NCBI GenBank assembly: GCA_900291925.1
Contig: UWYS01000004.1
Span: forward strand, 1,054,001 to 1,118,000
Direction: 5' to 3'
Length of the DNA stretch: 64,000 nt
Source: Thecaphora thlaspeos
Taxonomy: Eukaryota > Basidiomycota > Ustilaginomycetes > Urocystidales > Glomosporiaceae
Shown in pieces: positions 32,625 through 43,700 of this stretch (position 1 is the stretch's first letter; each line of letters begins with the position of its first letter). Position numbers and translations under genes: made by a program. Under the pieces are notes generated by a model. The model saw nothing but the letters and a program-made list of their open reading frames with translations. It searched no databases and was not told the origin of the DNA.

Positions 32625-34293
32625 AATGGTCGATCGAGAGAGCCAGCAGGCAACTTCGGTGGCAGGCTGGGGAAGAGGGGGGGAGGGGGGGAAGGATCGA
32701 GTTGAGGAGCGGTCTGTTCATGCAGCGGCAGAGGGTAAGGAGTGCGAGTGGAAGCAGGATCGTCAGTGGCGTTGCAAAAGGGCAATCATGTCATCTTCAT
32801 CATCTTCGTCGTCGTCGTCGTCGTCGAAAAGCCCGTCATCGATCGCCCGTCGCGATCGGGAGGCTGCCTGACAGCACGCGTCGCCAACAGTAGACAGCCG
32901 CGGTTGCAGCGGAAGCCCGAGACTCTGACCTAGGCGTGTGAGACCTGGACAGTACTGGTACTGAGTGATGGCTGCCGTCACACGGATAAAACGCTGAACG
33001 AAGTGCAAGACAGAGCCGCCAGACGCTAGTGTCGGACCGATCCAGCTTGTATCCGAAGCAGTGTGACTGGGTGTGGGTAGTGGCCGGCAGCATCGTCGGG
33101 GCAAAGCAAGGCAAGACGGAACGAGGAAGGTTGTCGCCGGGGGGGCTCGGACGAAGCACTAGATACTTACTGCTGCTGCTCGAGGAAGCAAGAATGGACA
33201 AATGGCACGTTGTGGGGCGTTGGGCCAGGTTAGACAGGCATAGGCTGACTGAGGCGGATAGACGGGCGAACTCGGAACGGGAGATCGAAGGAACGGACAA
33301 GAAATGAACCAAGAAAGTGGCCGGCGGTCAGGTAAAGTCGGCTTAATGGAGCCTTTAGAAAGAGGTCGCGGGAAGAAAGGGGGGCAGAGCCCGGGCGGGT
33401 GTTACTACGTCAATCAAGACGATGTGAATCTGGCTCGAAGGAGGTCTGAGCTAGATATGGTTGGTCAACGAGGACGTGGCGGTGGCGGTGGTGGGTAGCG
33501 GTGGAGGTGGTGTCGTGACGGGAACGGTGACGACGTGAAGCGCTGGGTCGAAGGCGTCAAAGCAACGTCAGCTGAACAAGAATGGTGGACCTGGTGGAAG
33601 TAAACGGGAGGGCGTCGAAGGGGGATGAAGGATGATCGGATGGTGGTGAGGAAGCAGAGATAAAGATAGGACGGGAACGATGGGCCGGGACGGGAAGAGG
33701 ACAGAAAGCAAGAGGACCTGGGGGTTCTGACAGCGGCAGACAGGCTGTGGGTGTGTGGCGAAAGGGCAGGAGGGTGAGGAGCAGCGACCTAGTGCCAAAG
33801 CGTCGACGGGGCAGCGAGGAGCGCAGAGAGGCGGGACATCCGAGCTCCCTTTTGCTCGAGCCTCCCGGCGCGCGTCCCACTTGCGTCCGCTTGGCCGCGA
33901 GACGAGGTGCAAACAGAAATAAAGAAAACCTGATTAAAAAAGCGAAGCGCGCCAGGACAACAGCCGGCGAGAAGGGTGAGAAAGGCTAAAAGGACTCTCT
34001 CGGCGGCGGAGGTCGGTAGGTGCCCTGCCTTAAAGCAAGGCGGAGAAGGAGGGCGAGGCAGCAACAAAGCGAGAGCATTACATACATTTTTGCCACACTG
34101 GCGAGGCGGAGCCCTTTATCGGAAAAAATTAATATAAAAAAATCAAAATCAAATGCTAGGGTTTTCAGAGACCCAGGAAACGGACCCTGGCCGGAGCCCT
34201 CTCGGCTCAACCGCTCGGCTCAACCTCTCTGCCGAGAGGAGGCGGTGGACGGTCCTCGTTCCCTGTGAAACCGGAACGGGGGCATGGGAACCT

Positions 34294-34320
34294 TGAGCAC
34301 CGTGAGCACCGTGAGCACCG
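34294..34320 (+). repeat. Nonamer tandem repeat (TGAGCACCG x3)
   Basis: Three perfect tandem copies of TGAGCACCG lie within the long WOPR upstream region. No coding role is apparent. Confidence 0.85.
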
Positions 34321-37300
34321 TAGGGTGCGACATCATGCATGCCTTTGCTGGTTCCAGAGCGCCATCGTAGCGTTCCTTTTGTCTGCTCCAGCATCACGGG
34401 CCGCTCTTCTGGGACCGTGTCCGCGCCCGTGCCCTCGATCCTTCTTGCGCCTCCGTTCCGGGTCGTCCGAGGTGCTCGAGTTGGCAGACTGGATGGACGA
34501 CGGCCCGGGCGTCTCAGAGCATGTCGGGGAGCACGACCAAAATGCTGCCGATGGGGATCTGACTGTTGTATCGACGGGATGGACCTTGATCATGAGCGGG
34601 CGTAGGTGCCGACCCGCTGCACGTTGGGATCGGCCTCGATGTACGTATTTACTGTATGGTACTGTATACGGCTGCGCGCTGCCTCTAAACCTAAGGGTCC
34701 AAACCAACGACGCGGACCCTGACTGCTAGGGCGCGAGAGACCCGGCAACTCGGGGCACCTTGTCTTGACCTAGCTTTTTTTGCTAGCCTCGTCGGGCCGT
34801 AAGTGCTCCTTTTAGCTCCGACGCGGCCAATGAAGCAGCGGGTCCGTGAAGCGGTAAGCTTCGCCCAAGCCTCGGACCTGTACCGCTTACAATAGCGTAC
34901 TGTATTCTTGTACACTGTGGGACAGTGTATTACTTAATCTATATAAGCTCCTTGTGTGCATCGCTCGCTCCCAACGCGACGCTAGAACAGGTCTATGAGC
35001 AAACAGAGGAAAGCCTCGCTTTCTGCGGATAGCTCGGGGCTCCGCGCTCAAAATCCCACGATTGTGCTGCGTCAGGCCCCAGAGCAGGTGGACGGACGGA
35101 CTGCCTCGAGCGACACTCTGCCTCTTCGCCCCCTGCTCACCGTGCCTTCGGTATCCTTGCCTTGTGCAACAGCTGGACATCATCCCACAATAAGTAATAT
35201 CAGAGCATAGTGGGAGGACAAAGCTTGTCTCCGACCATTTGAATGAGCATTGAGCGCCCTTTGTCGGCGCAGTCGTACGTGCTCTTTCAATTGTGTACCG
35301 GCTACTTTGCGGACGTACAAACGACATAAACAAGTACGCCCTAATGAAGGTGCAGCGATCGCGACACGCATTGCATACAAGCAGGCGGGCGGACAGGGCG
35401 GACGCTGGAATTTGCTTTTTAGGTGGTGACAGCACACCACTCACCGCCCCTCTGTCGTCCATTGAAGAGCAGCCAGATCCTTTGTAAGTTTCTGTAAACC
35501 GACGACGACGCGATGCGTGGTCGCGGAAAGAGTCGCTCTGTCTGTCGCTCTTGTGATAGGGTACAGCGAACGAGCAAACCAAAGACACCCCACGAGCCGC
35601 CGGTCTGTATCAAGGGCGTCGTCGTTACGTGTTTCGAGGCTGCCCGCCTTGCTCCCAGAGATACTGTAGTGGTGACAGGACAGCCTTGCCAGAGGCGACG
35701 GTTGGCGTGGCAGGTGTCCGTACACTCGCTGACGGACAAAATAAGCGTTTCGGACCCTACCCTCAAGCAAGAGCCGCTTGCGACACTTTGATTTCTTCTG
35801 AACGGCTCGGGTTTTCTTTGTGACGGATGGCGACTCGGCGCCGTCGTCAGCGTCTTTACGGAACAAACCATCTCCAGAGCGGCGGCGACGAGCTCAAAGA
35901 GGCCCCACCCGTTCCGCACAAAGCTCTAAAACCATTCAAGAACTTTTCAAGACTGGAATCTCTCCGGACCCTCCATCCTCTCCTTGCAGGACCTGGCCTG
36001 CTGGGTAGGTTTTCATGCGAGTTTACTTGCTGCAGACCAAGATCGAAGATTGCATGCTGAAAAGAAGCTCAAGTTACCTAGATTCAACGGAAAGGGTCCT
36101 TTGCGATGCTTCAACTCACTTTCCAATTTTTCATCTTTTCCCTCTCTTTATTTTTCTCTAATTCTCTTTTCGACTTAAAAAGGGCGAATCCGCGTCAACG
36201 GGTTGAACCGCAGCAAAGGGTGCGAAACACAGGGCAAAGGTCTTGCAGTGCCAGGCTTTGTCACTCTGGACCGTACCCCTCACCTGACCTCTTGCCAGGC
36301 ATGTTGGTGCCCGAGCCGTCGCCACACGGACCTATGCACGTACCTCCTTTGGTCTGGCGACGAGGTGAGCACATGTCGACCTCGTCCATCCTCGACAACG
36401 GACGACCGGGTTCAGCACAGGACGAACAAAGGCGCAATGTGACGATCGGACAGCGAGCTCGGCATCCAAATATTCGCCGGCCTGTCGCTGGTGAAGGAGA
36501 CTACATTGTATGTAGCTTCCAGCTTGCTCTCAATGACAGTACAATGCCGTACGTCTTACCGTATCGAACAGCCTACAGTATATGAAGTATCGCCTGGGTG
36601 CGCCTGAGATTTTCATCAGAGTAGAGGGAAGAGGCTCGACCTCTGGACGAAAAAAAACTGAGAAGCAAGAGGCAACGCGGATGATGCCAAGGGGCGGCAG
36701 CACAGGAGGCGGAGAGAGAGCGGAAAGCTAAAAAAGCCGATCACCGGGCCACTGAGCATGTTCTTTGATGCCAAACGAAAGAGAAAGATCTGGGTCGCCT
36801 CTTGAATACGGTACAACTACTGTACGACGCTAGCCGACTTTTTCTTGCCACCCGGCCTGCCTGCCGCCTTGCCCCCCTCTGGTCGGAGCGAGCCCATCCA
36901 CCCTCCCGCGAGTAAGCCTTCTCTGTTCCCCCCCCCCTCTCTCGTCTTAAGGTTGTTCGCTTCCTCTCCTCGCTACTTAGACCGACTGCAACCGCTGCCA
37001 ACGCAGCACCACCGTCGAGCCTATGTATCTACATACATACTGTAGCATTTTGTACATAGCTCATGCGCACTCATGAAGAATCAGCGTCCCCCCCCCTTCT
37101 CCCTCTCGTCTCGCGCCATTCCAAAGAGGACAAGATACATACGAATGTAGACGACTTTCCCTTGCATCTGTCGCTTTCTCATGGATCACCCTACATACAT
37201 ACGTCAAGTTAGCTTAGTCTTGCTGAGGCAGCTTGTTCCAATAATCTTTCTACTTGGTGGCAAGCGCCCCGCTCTGAACCTCCACCTGTGCTCATATGGA

Positions 37301-38395
37301 CGCAAGACACGCAGAGTGGCGCATTGGGCCACCTCAAAGAACGCTTATCTACGTACTTACCCCGGATACCTATCGCTCGCCTCCGTCGGGAGTACCGCAG
37401 CACGTTTCAGGGTGTGTGGAAATGTCGTTTGCGATGTACTTCGCCGATAAGGGTTCGATGACTCTCGCGAACAGTGGGCGGCGCAATTTGCTGCGGCACG
37501 CCATTGGAAAAACAAGCCGCACGGTACGAAATGAAACGGCCATTTCGAAGGGACTTTATCTCCTCCTGTCTGTGCAAGTGATACGACAAATGAAGCAAGG
37601 GAATGTGCGCAATCACGAACGCTCATTTCTCTCTGACGCTCTAGAGACCAAGCCTGGCCTGAGACTGCGCTCCAACATCCTAAATTCCTCCCCCTCCCTT
37701 GACCGACCCCAAGGAACGGGGATAGGTCTGGGAGAGTAGGAGAGACGGACGGGGAAGATGGAACAAGGACTCTTTCTGTCCACCCCCCGCCCGCCCCAAA
37801 GCTTAGGTGTTGGATGTCTTCTTGGACTTTTTGCACACAACCCCCCCTCCTACATCCGGTGAAGGAGAGGAGGATGAGAGAAGCGTGAACCGAAGCGCCT
37901 TATCGAACTATACAGGCAGGTAGAGCATCACTCCGTCCTTCCGAGGAGTCAGGATCGATGTAGGATAGTCAAAAGGTCGAGATGGAGGCGGGAACGGAGG
38001 GGAGCGAACGGCCCTGTCTCGTCGTGGGACGACGGACGGTCTGTAACGCTACGTCCCTCCGAACGAATCTTCCACTCTGCATCCTTGCACTGATCCGTCG
38101 TCGTCCTTGAGTCCCGGTGTATGGAAGATGGAGCAACTGTCTGCCCGGTTCGCCATTGTCGCTGTCCGTGTAGTGGTAAGTGGTAAGTCGCAAGGGGTGA
38201 CGGGAAAGGGGAAATCGAGGCAAAGGGCGAGACGAAACGACAAAAGCCACACCAAAGCTCGGGATCACCACAGGAGTATCTATTACGTCGCAGTGTCGAA
38301 CAACAAAAGGAGCAGGGATGGCTGGAAGGAACATAGACGGAAAAGATGTACGAACCATGTAAATGGGCCTCATCCCCTGGAAGCGTATGTTTGTT

Positions 38396-38410
38396 GGGGG
38401 GGGGGGGGGG
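38396..38410 (+). repeat. Homopolymer G15
   Basis: Fifteen consecutive G residues, the longest G run seen in the window. It is prone to length error in sequencing. Confidence 0.9.
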
Positions 38411-39077
38411 AAGTGCCTAAATCCATATGATTTGAACCGATCCCGAGTAAATGGGCGGTATGAGGGGTCGATCTGGCCGCCTTCTTCAATCAACCAGGCA
38501 CGGTGAAAAGCTCCTGGCCAATCAAATAATAGGGGCGTGGATGGATTGTTGGGTGGAAGGAGGGGAGAGGGGACGGGGATCGAACGACCGCTGGGTGAGA
38601 TCAAGGCGCAGGCGAGCAAGGAGAGACAAAAGGTAGGGGAGGGGGAGGAGTAATGACGAAGTGCAAGGGAAGGGGAACGACGTCACCGACACGAGCGGTA
38701 CACAGGCTGCTGACAAGGTCGAAAGGCGGTAATGCTGATGTTGGCGACGTAGCGATACAGCGATGGGAAGAAAGACGCGGTGGTAGCTGTGGTGGTGGTG
38801 AAGAAGAAGCAGCAAGAGCGAGAGTGAGAGCGTTCGAGAAACAGGACCTCACGCCTCGCTTTTTCTTTTCTGTTCTTCTCGAGGTTGGTCGGGTTCCGAT
38901 TTCCGAGCTTCGTCGAATCCGGCCGCAGCTCCTCGTGCCTCCGCTTCGACCGCAGCCCATTCACACAACGGCCTCATGGCTTTATGTTGTAGATCTGATT
39001 GATACGCAGGGGCGCCAGACAGACCGCTGAAGGAAGGACGACAGGTAAACAACAGAGATTCTAACCTGACGAAGCTC

Positions 39078-42000
39078 TTAGAGTAGGGCCGCCTCCTTCT
39101 CGATGGCCTCCTTGAACGCCTTCGCCCCGTCCTCGGTCTTGATCTTGCACCGGAACTGGGTCGGCGTGCTCCCGTCGAATCCCAGGAAGGAGACAACGTT
39201 CTTCTCCTGTATTGGCTTGATCGAGGCGTAGATGTTGAAGTTCTGTTGGTCGAGCCCGAATCAAGGGACGTGTCAGCTTCTTGGCTCTCCTCTGACGGCA
39301 CCTTGCAACGGAGGCGACAGGATGAGTTACGTCAGGCACAAGGAATGGGACACTTACGACGACGACCTTGCTATTCGCCTCGTTGCGCACCAGCATCCTC
39401 CGCTTATCCGTCTCCTTGTTCCTCTTGAGCTTGGCGACGACGATCCCGAGATCCTTCCAGCTCTTGCCCTCCTTGTCAAAACGCCAGAACTTGGCACGGA
39501 CTTCGTGCAGTTGCGTCTCGTCCTCCTCGCCTTCTCCTTCGCCGAGCAGACCATTCGAGCTGTTGCCCGCAGCACAGTCGCCGTCGGTCGCAGCTGACGC
39601 TTCTTCGGCGTCGGTCGAGACAGGCATGGACGCTTCGGTCAGGGAGTAGGTCGGTGTGGCGAAGCCGCTGGAGCCGCTGAGAGGCGTAAAGCTGAATCCG
39701 TCCGAGGCTGGGACGACTGGGGCGGTCGCCGCGGTCGCCGCCGGCTTGGAGAAGGAGAAGCTGGGAGCAGCCGACGTGGACGGCGCTGCCGCCGCCGGCT
39801 TGCCAAAGGAGAACGAAGGTGTAGAGACGGGCGCGGGAGAAACAGCGGACGCTGATGACGACTTCGCCTCAGGCGGCACCGCACTAGCGTCAAAGACGAA
39901 CTCGAACTTCGGCAGGCTGGTGGCTGCGAGCGATGCCACCTCCCTCGTGATAGCGGCGGCCGAGTCCTTTTCGCTGCCGTTGGCGGCCGACGAGGACGTG
40001 GGAGAAGGAGAAAAGTCGAAACTGAAAGCGGGCAAGCTACTCTTCGAGGCGGCTAGGGCCTCTTCCTGCGGGCTCTTTGGTGTCGCCGCGAGCTTGGTCA
40101 CAGGAGTAGCAGTCGGAGCCAGAGCGGCTTTCACTTCGGTCTTTGCCGGTGCTGAGATGGTAGCAGGAGCTGACGATGGCCCCGCAGATGCCGTCGGTAT
40201 GATTGGAGATAATGAAAAGGCTGGCTTCGTGGCGGTGGCAGCAGCGCTTGAGACTTGAGTGGGCGCAGCAGCCGGCGGAGCGCTCTGCACCGGAGCGGCC
40301 TTGTCCGTCGAAGCCAATGAGCCAAACGAGAAAGGCGTCGGAGCAGCGGTGGCAGCAGTGCTGGCGAGGCCAGCCTTGGGGGCGATCGAGGGCGATCCAA
40401 AGGAGAAGGTCGGCTGCGAGAGGCCGAACGCTGGCTTGGAGGCGGGGACGGGCGAGTCCGTCATCGACTTTTCGGAAGCCGAGCTGGGCGAGTCTGGCGC
40501 CTGGAAGGTTGCCGAGAGGGGCGAGGGCTTCTTCGGCTTGGAAGCGGTGTATTGCGGCGGCAACTGGGGCGCCAGAGACGTCGCCGGCTTGGCAGAACCG
40601 AAGCTGAAGCTGGTGCTGCTGGGCGCCGAAGAAGGCTGCTGCTGTTGTTGCTGCGACGACGTTGAGGGGGCGGTACCGCCGGTGCTAGCGCCAAAGGTGA
40701 ACGTCGTCGTCGGGGCGGCAGGCTGTTCCTGCTTTTTGTCCGCGTCCCGGCTCTTGCTGAGCGCCGCGAGTCGGCGTCGTGCCTCCTCAGTCTTTTCGAG
40801 CTTTCGCGCCTCGGCAGCATCGGCCGAGGCGCTGTTGGCAGCGTCGGTCGATGCCGATTTGTTGGGGTTTGACGAGACAGGCTCTGCGGTCTTCTGCTCT
40901 GGGACGGCCGCCAGCACCTCCGGCGTCTCGGTCACGCTGCGACCCCGCCTCGCCTTTTCCTTGGGCGCGGTTCGCTCGATGACGTCGAGGATCGACTCAC
41001 GCTTCGGTGCCTCGTCCTCGTCCTTGTCTTTGGAGTAAGAGGCGGCGGAGGCAGACTGCCTCGCCCTGGCCCGCGTCGTCATCGAGGCTCGCGCTGACTT
41101 AGACGCAGTCTGCGTCTTGGGCTTCTTGGGCAGCTTCGACGACAGCGTCGACGAGGTCTGGTAGGGATTGATCAGCTCTGGTTGGACGGTTGGACGGATC
41201 GGCGGGCTCTCCTTGAGGATGTCGAGCATGGCCGCGGCGGTCCGCGTCGGTGCTCGCTGCGGCGTGCTGTCCTGCGCCGGCCGGACGCCATTGACGTAGC
41301 TGCTGCTGCCCACCGGCTTCTGGCTGGCTGCGTCATCGACGGCGTCCAGTGGCGCGCTCCGCTTCAAGCCGAAGCCGCCAGTGGATTCGCTCTTAGACGG
41401 CCCGCCGGCGACCGACGACGATGTTGTCTTAGCCAGCTCGCTGCTTTGCGCCATGTGACTCTCGTAGCGACTCTCGAAGCGAGCGTTCTGCTGCTGCTGA
41501 GAGCCGGCCTCTTCCATCCGCCGTCTCTTTGGCTCCTCGGGGGCGACGGCGGGAGCGTCGACCTGCTGCTGCCGCTGTCGATCTCTCGCGGCGTCGACCA
41601 AGCTGTTGTCCGAGGTCGACTTGGGCAGCCAGCTTCGGCGCGACTGTACCAGCGAGTCGGCGAGCGACTTGGACGCAGGCGCTAGGGTGCGCCGCCTGGC
41701 GAGCTGCGAACCCATACCGGGTCCGAGGTAGAGCGGTCTGTGCCTCCTGTTAGCTGCCGCTGCCGATGCGATCGATGCGGTAGAAGAAGACCGCGGCGCT
41801 AGGAACGAATACGCGCCTTCTGCCGGCAGCCTTTTAGACGACGACGACGTCGAACCAGGGTGGAAGAGGTCTCCGTACGTCTGCGAGGCCAGGAAAGCCG
41901 GTCCGGGCCCAGGTGCGATCAAACTAGCCCTGGACGACGCCGCCACCTGCCTGCCCGCCTGCTGCTGTAGGCCGAAGCCAATGGATCCGGCGGCGTGATA

Positions 42001-43016
42001 CGGATCAAAGCGGCTCGATGCAGGTGGCCCTCCGAACTCGTTGGCCAGATCGCGACCCGCCGACATGCTGTCCTCGATGAGCTTGAGGCAGCCCTCGACC
42101 TCGACCTCGGTGAGTCCGCTGCTGCCGCCATGCAGTCCGCCTTCGCGCTGCTTCTCGGCAAAGAAGCGCGCAAGGAGGTCGAAGTTGCGCGACACCGGGC
42201 TCACATCCGTCAGCTGCATCCGGCCGTGCGAGCCAAGATCCGCCTGCGAGCTGTGCCGCGTAGCCCTCGTGCGCGGCGGCTCCTGCGGCGTAAAGGGCAA
42301 GACGGAAGAGCTCTCGGCAAGCGGGGATCGAGACGCAGTCCTGGCGGGTAGCGGCGCCGACGCTCGTGGCGAGGCTCCCCTGGAGCGCGCAGAGGGGCCG
42401 GATGGGCTGAAGTCGAGCTTGCCCGGCCTGGACCGAGTGGGGCTGGCAGCAAAGGGTGCTGTGGTGAGGACGGTAAGCATGTTGGTGCTCGTGGACGAGC
42501 TGCGGCTCTCGTCCAGGGTGCCCTGACGGGGCTCTTGAGGTTGCTGGGCATCTTCTGTCGGTGCGCCTCCCTCCATGTCTTGGTCGTCAGCGAGCTGCTG
42601 CTCCTGCTCATCGCCGTCCTGCTCGTCGTCGGCAGATCCGAAAGCGGCCGACTGGCGAGCCCGCGAGTAGGAGCGAAAGGGGCTGATCATGCTCATGAAT
42701 CCGCCAAGCATACTAGGCGACTATCGAGATGTGGTTGGCAGTGTCAAGGGAAAGTGGTCGGTAAGCCTGTGTCGTCTTCAGGGAGCAGAGTGCATTCTAG
42801 GCCATGGCTTGCAGGTGCACTTACCGCTCCAGGTGTTGGTGTGACCGGGCCGTTGTTGGCGCGGGTCAGCTGATTTGTAGGTGTCCTGGCGTAGGGAGAG
42901 GCGCGGCCGGCGCTGCGTGCGGACCTACGGACTCTGCCCACGGATGAGGGCTGCTGAGCCAGCTCATTATCGTCAGCGAGCTGCGGAGCCGAGCTCGCTG
43001 AATGTCGTTGGGCCAT
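39078..43016 (-). CDS. NUP2/NUP50-like FG nucleoporin with Ran-binding domain
   Basis: Three exons on the minus strand: 43016-42825, 42720-39358 and 39242-39078, giving 1239 residues. Introns are 104 and 115 nt with GTAAGT donors. The acceptor GATAG at 42721 is chosen because it joins TPTPGA to SPSMLGGFMSMISPF in frame. The middle of the protein is Ser/Ala/Pro-rich and carries FG-type repeats (FTFGAS, FSFGSA, FSFGSPS, FSFGSLAS, FSFGKPA), which bind transport receptors. The C-terminus is a RanBD1 domain: QLHEVRAKFWRFDKEGKSWK, KRMLVRNE-type core (RRMLVRNEANSKVV), then NFNIYASIKPIQEKNVVSFL after the last intron. FG repeats plus RanBD identify a Nup2/Nup50/Npap60-type nucleoporin of the nuclear basket that works in importin-alpha recycling. 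The basic cluster RVRRSARSAGRASPYARTPT in exon 1 could bind importin alpha. Confidence 0.9.
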
Positions 43017-43521
43017 ATTGAGGTGTGTGTGTGTGTGTGTGTGTGTAGGCCGGTGATGAATAGAAAGAGGCAGGGTGGGGACAGGACGGAGCGGATCAGC
43101 CGGCCTTCATTTAGTCTGGGCGGTGGGAAGACGCAGAACAGCGGCAGGCGGCGGACAGTGGGCGGCGGGTGGTGAGCGGCGGGTTGTGCCCAGGTTGGAG
43201 GGCGGGGGGGGTCCCAGTAGTCGTCCGAAGTGGCAGAATGAGTAAGGGTTTGCTGTCTGTGTCTTGATGAGGCCTATATCTTGAGGAGGCGGACTGTAAG
43301 TTACAAGAGGGAAGGGGAGTACGACAACAAAGAAGAGAAGGCGAGCGCAAGAGGGCGACGGCGGCGCGACCAGAAGGACACCTCACAAAAAAGTCCCGGC
43401 CATCCGGCCGTCCTTTCTATTTACCCTTTCAATTCGAATCTGGCTTGACCAAGATTTCAGTTCAACTCGTTGCACAGTCTGAACAAAATCAAATCAAGTC
43501 TTCGCTCACCACGTCTCGCGC

Positions 43522-43553
<32 letters not shown>

Positions 43554-43700
43554 AGGGCGGCCGTACACTTGCGAGCACATGTGGCAAGATGAGTGTTGTG
43601 ATTGGGGTAAGCTAGGCACAGAGTTGGGTAGGTCGTCATCACTGGAGCAAGGGAACGAGGCATGCAGACCCTCCGCACAAAAACACTACGAGGACCGACT
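43017..43700. other. Promoter region of the nucleoporin gene and DUF2408 3' region
   Basis: This 684-nt spacer holds a (GT)12 microsatellite at 43023-43046 just before the nucleoporin start codon and a (CT)13 tract at 43522-43548. An AAAAAAGTC word at 43387-43395 resembles the repeated element in the HAS1-UTP21 promoter. No gene is visible. Confidence 0.55.

Larger units (their letters stand above)
32625..39077. other. Long gene-free region upstream of the WOPR gene
   Basis: In 6.4 kb I find no frame with a recognisable family. The first part (32625-33900, purine-rich on the plus strand) could be the WOPR 5' leader. From 34060 to 34160 the DNA is AT-rich. The TACTGTA/TACAGTA motif recurs at 34650, 34660, 34898, 35662, 36574, 36818 and 37038. 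Short repeats occur at 34294-34320 and a G15 run at 38396-38410. The longest minus frame (37969-38619) lacks any domain. It may be regulatory DNA, a long non-coding transcript, or decayed genes. Confidence 0.5.

Noticed and set aside
37969..38619. 216-residue minus-strand frame in the gene-poor region
   Set aside because: No domain, no promoter or splice context, and mixed composition; a chance open frame is more likely.
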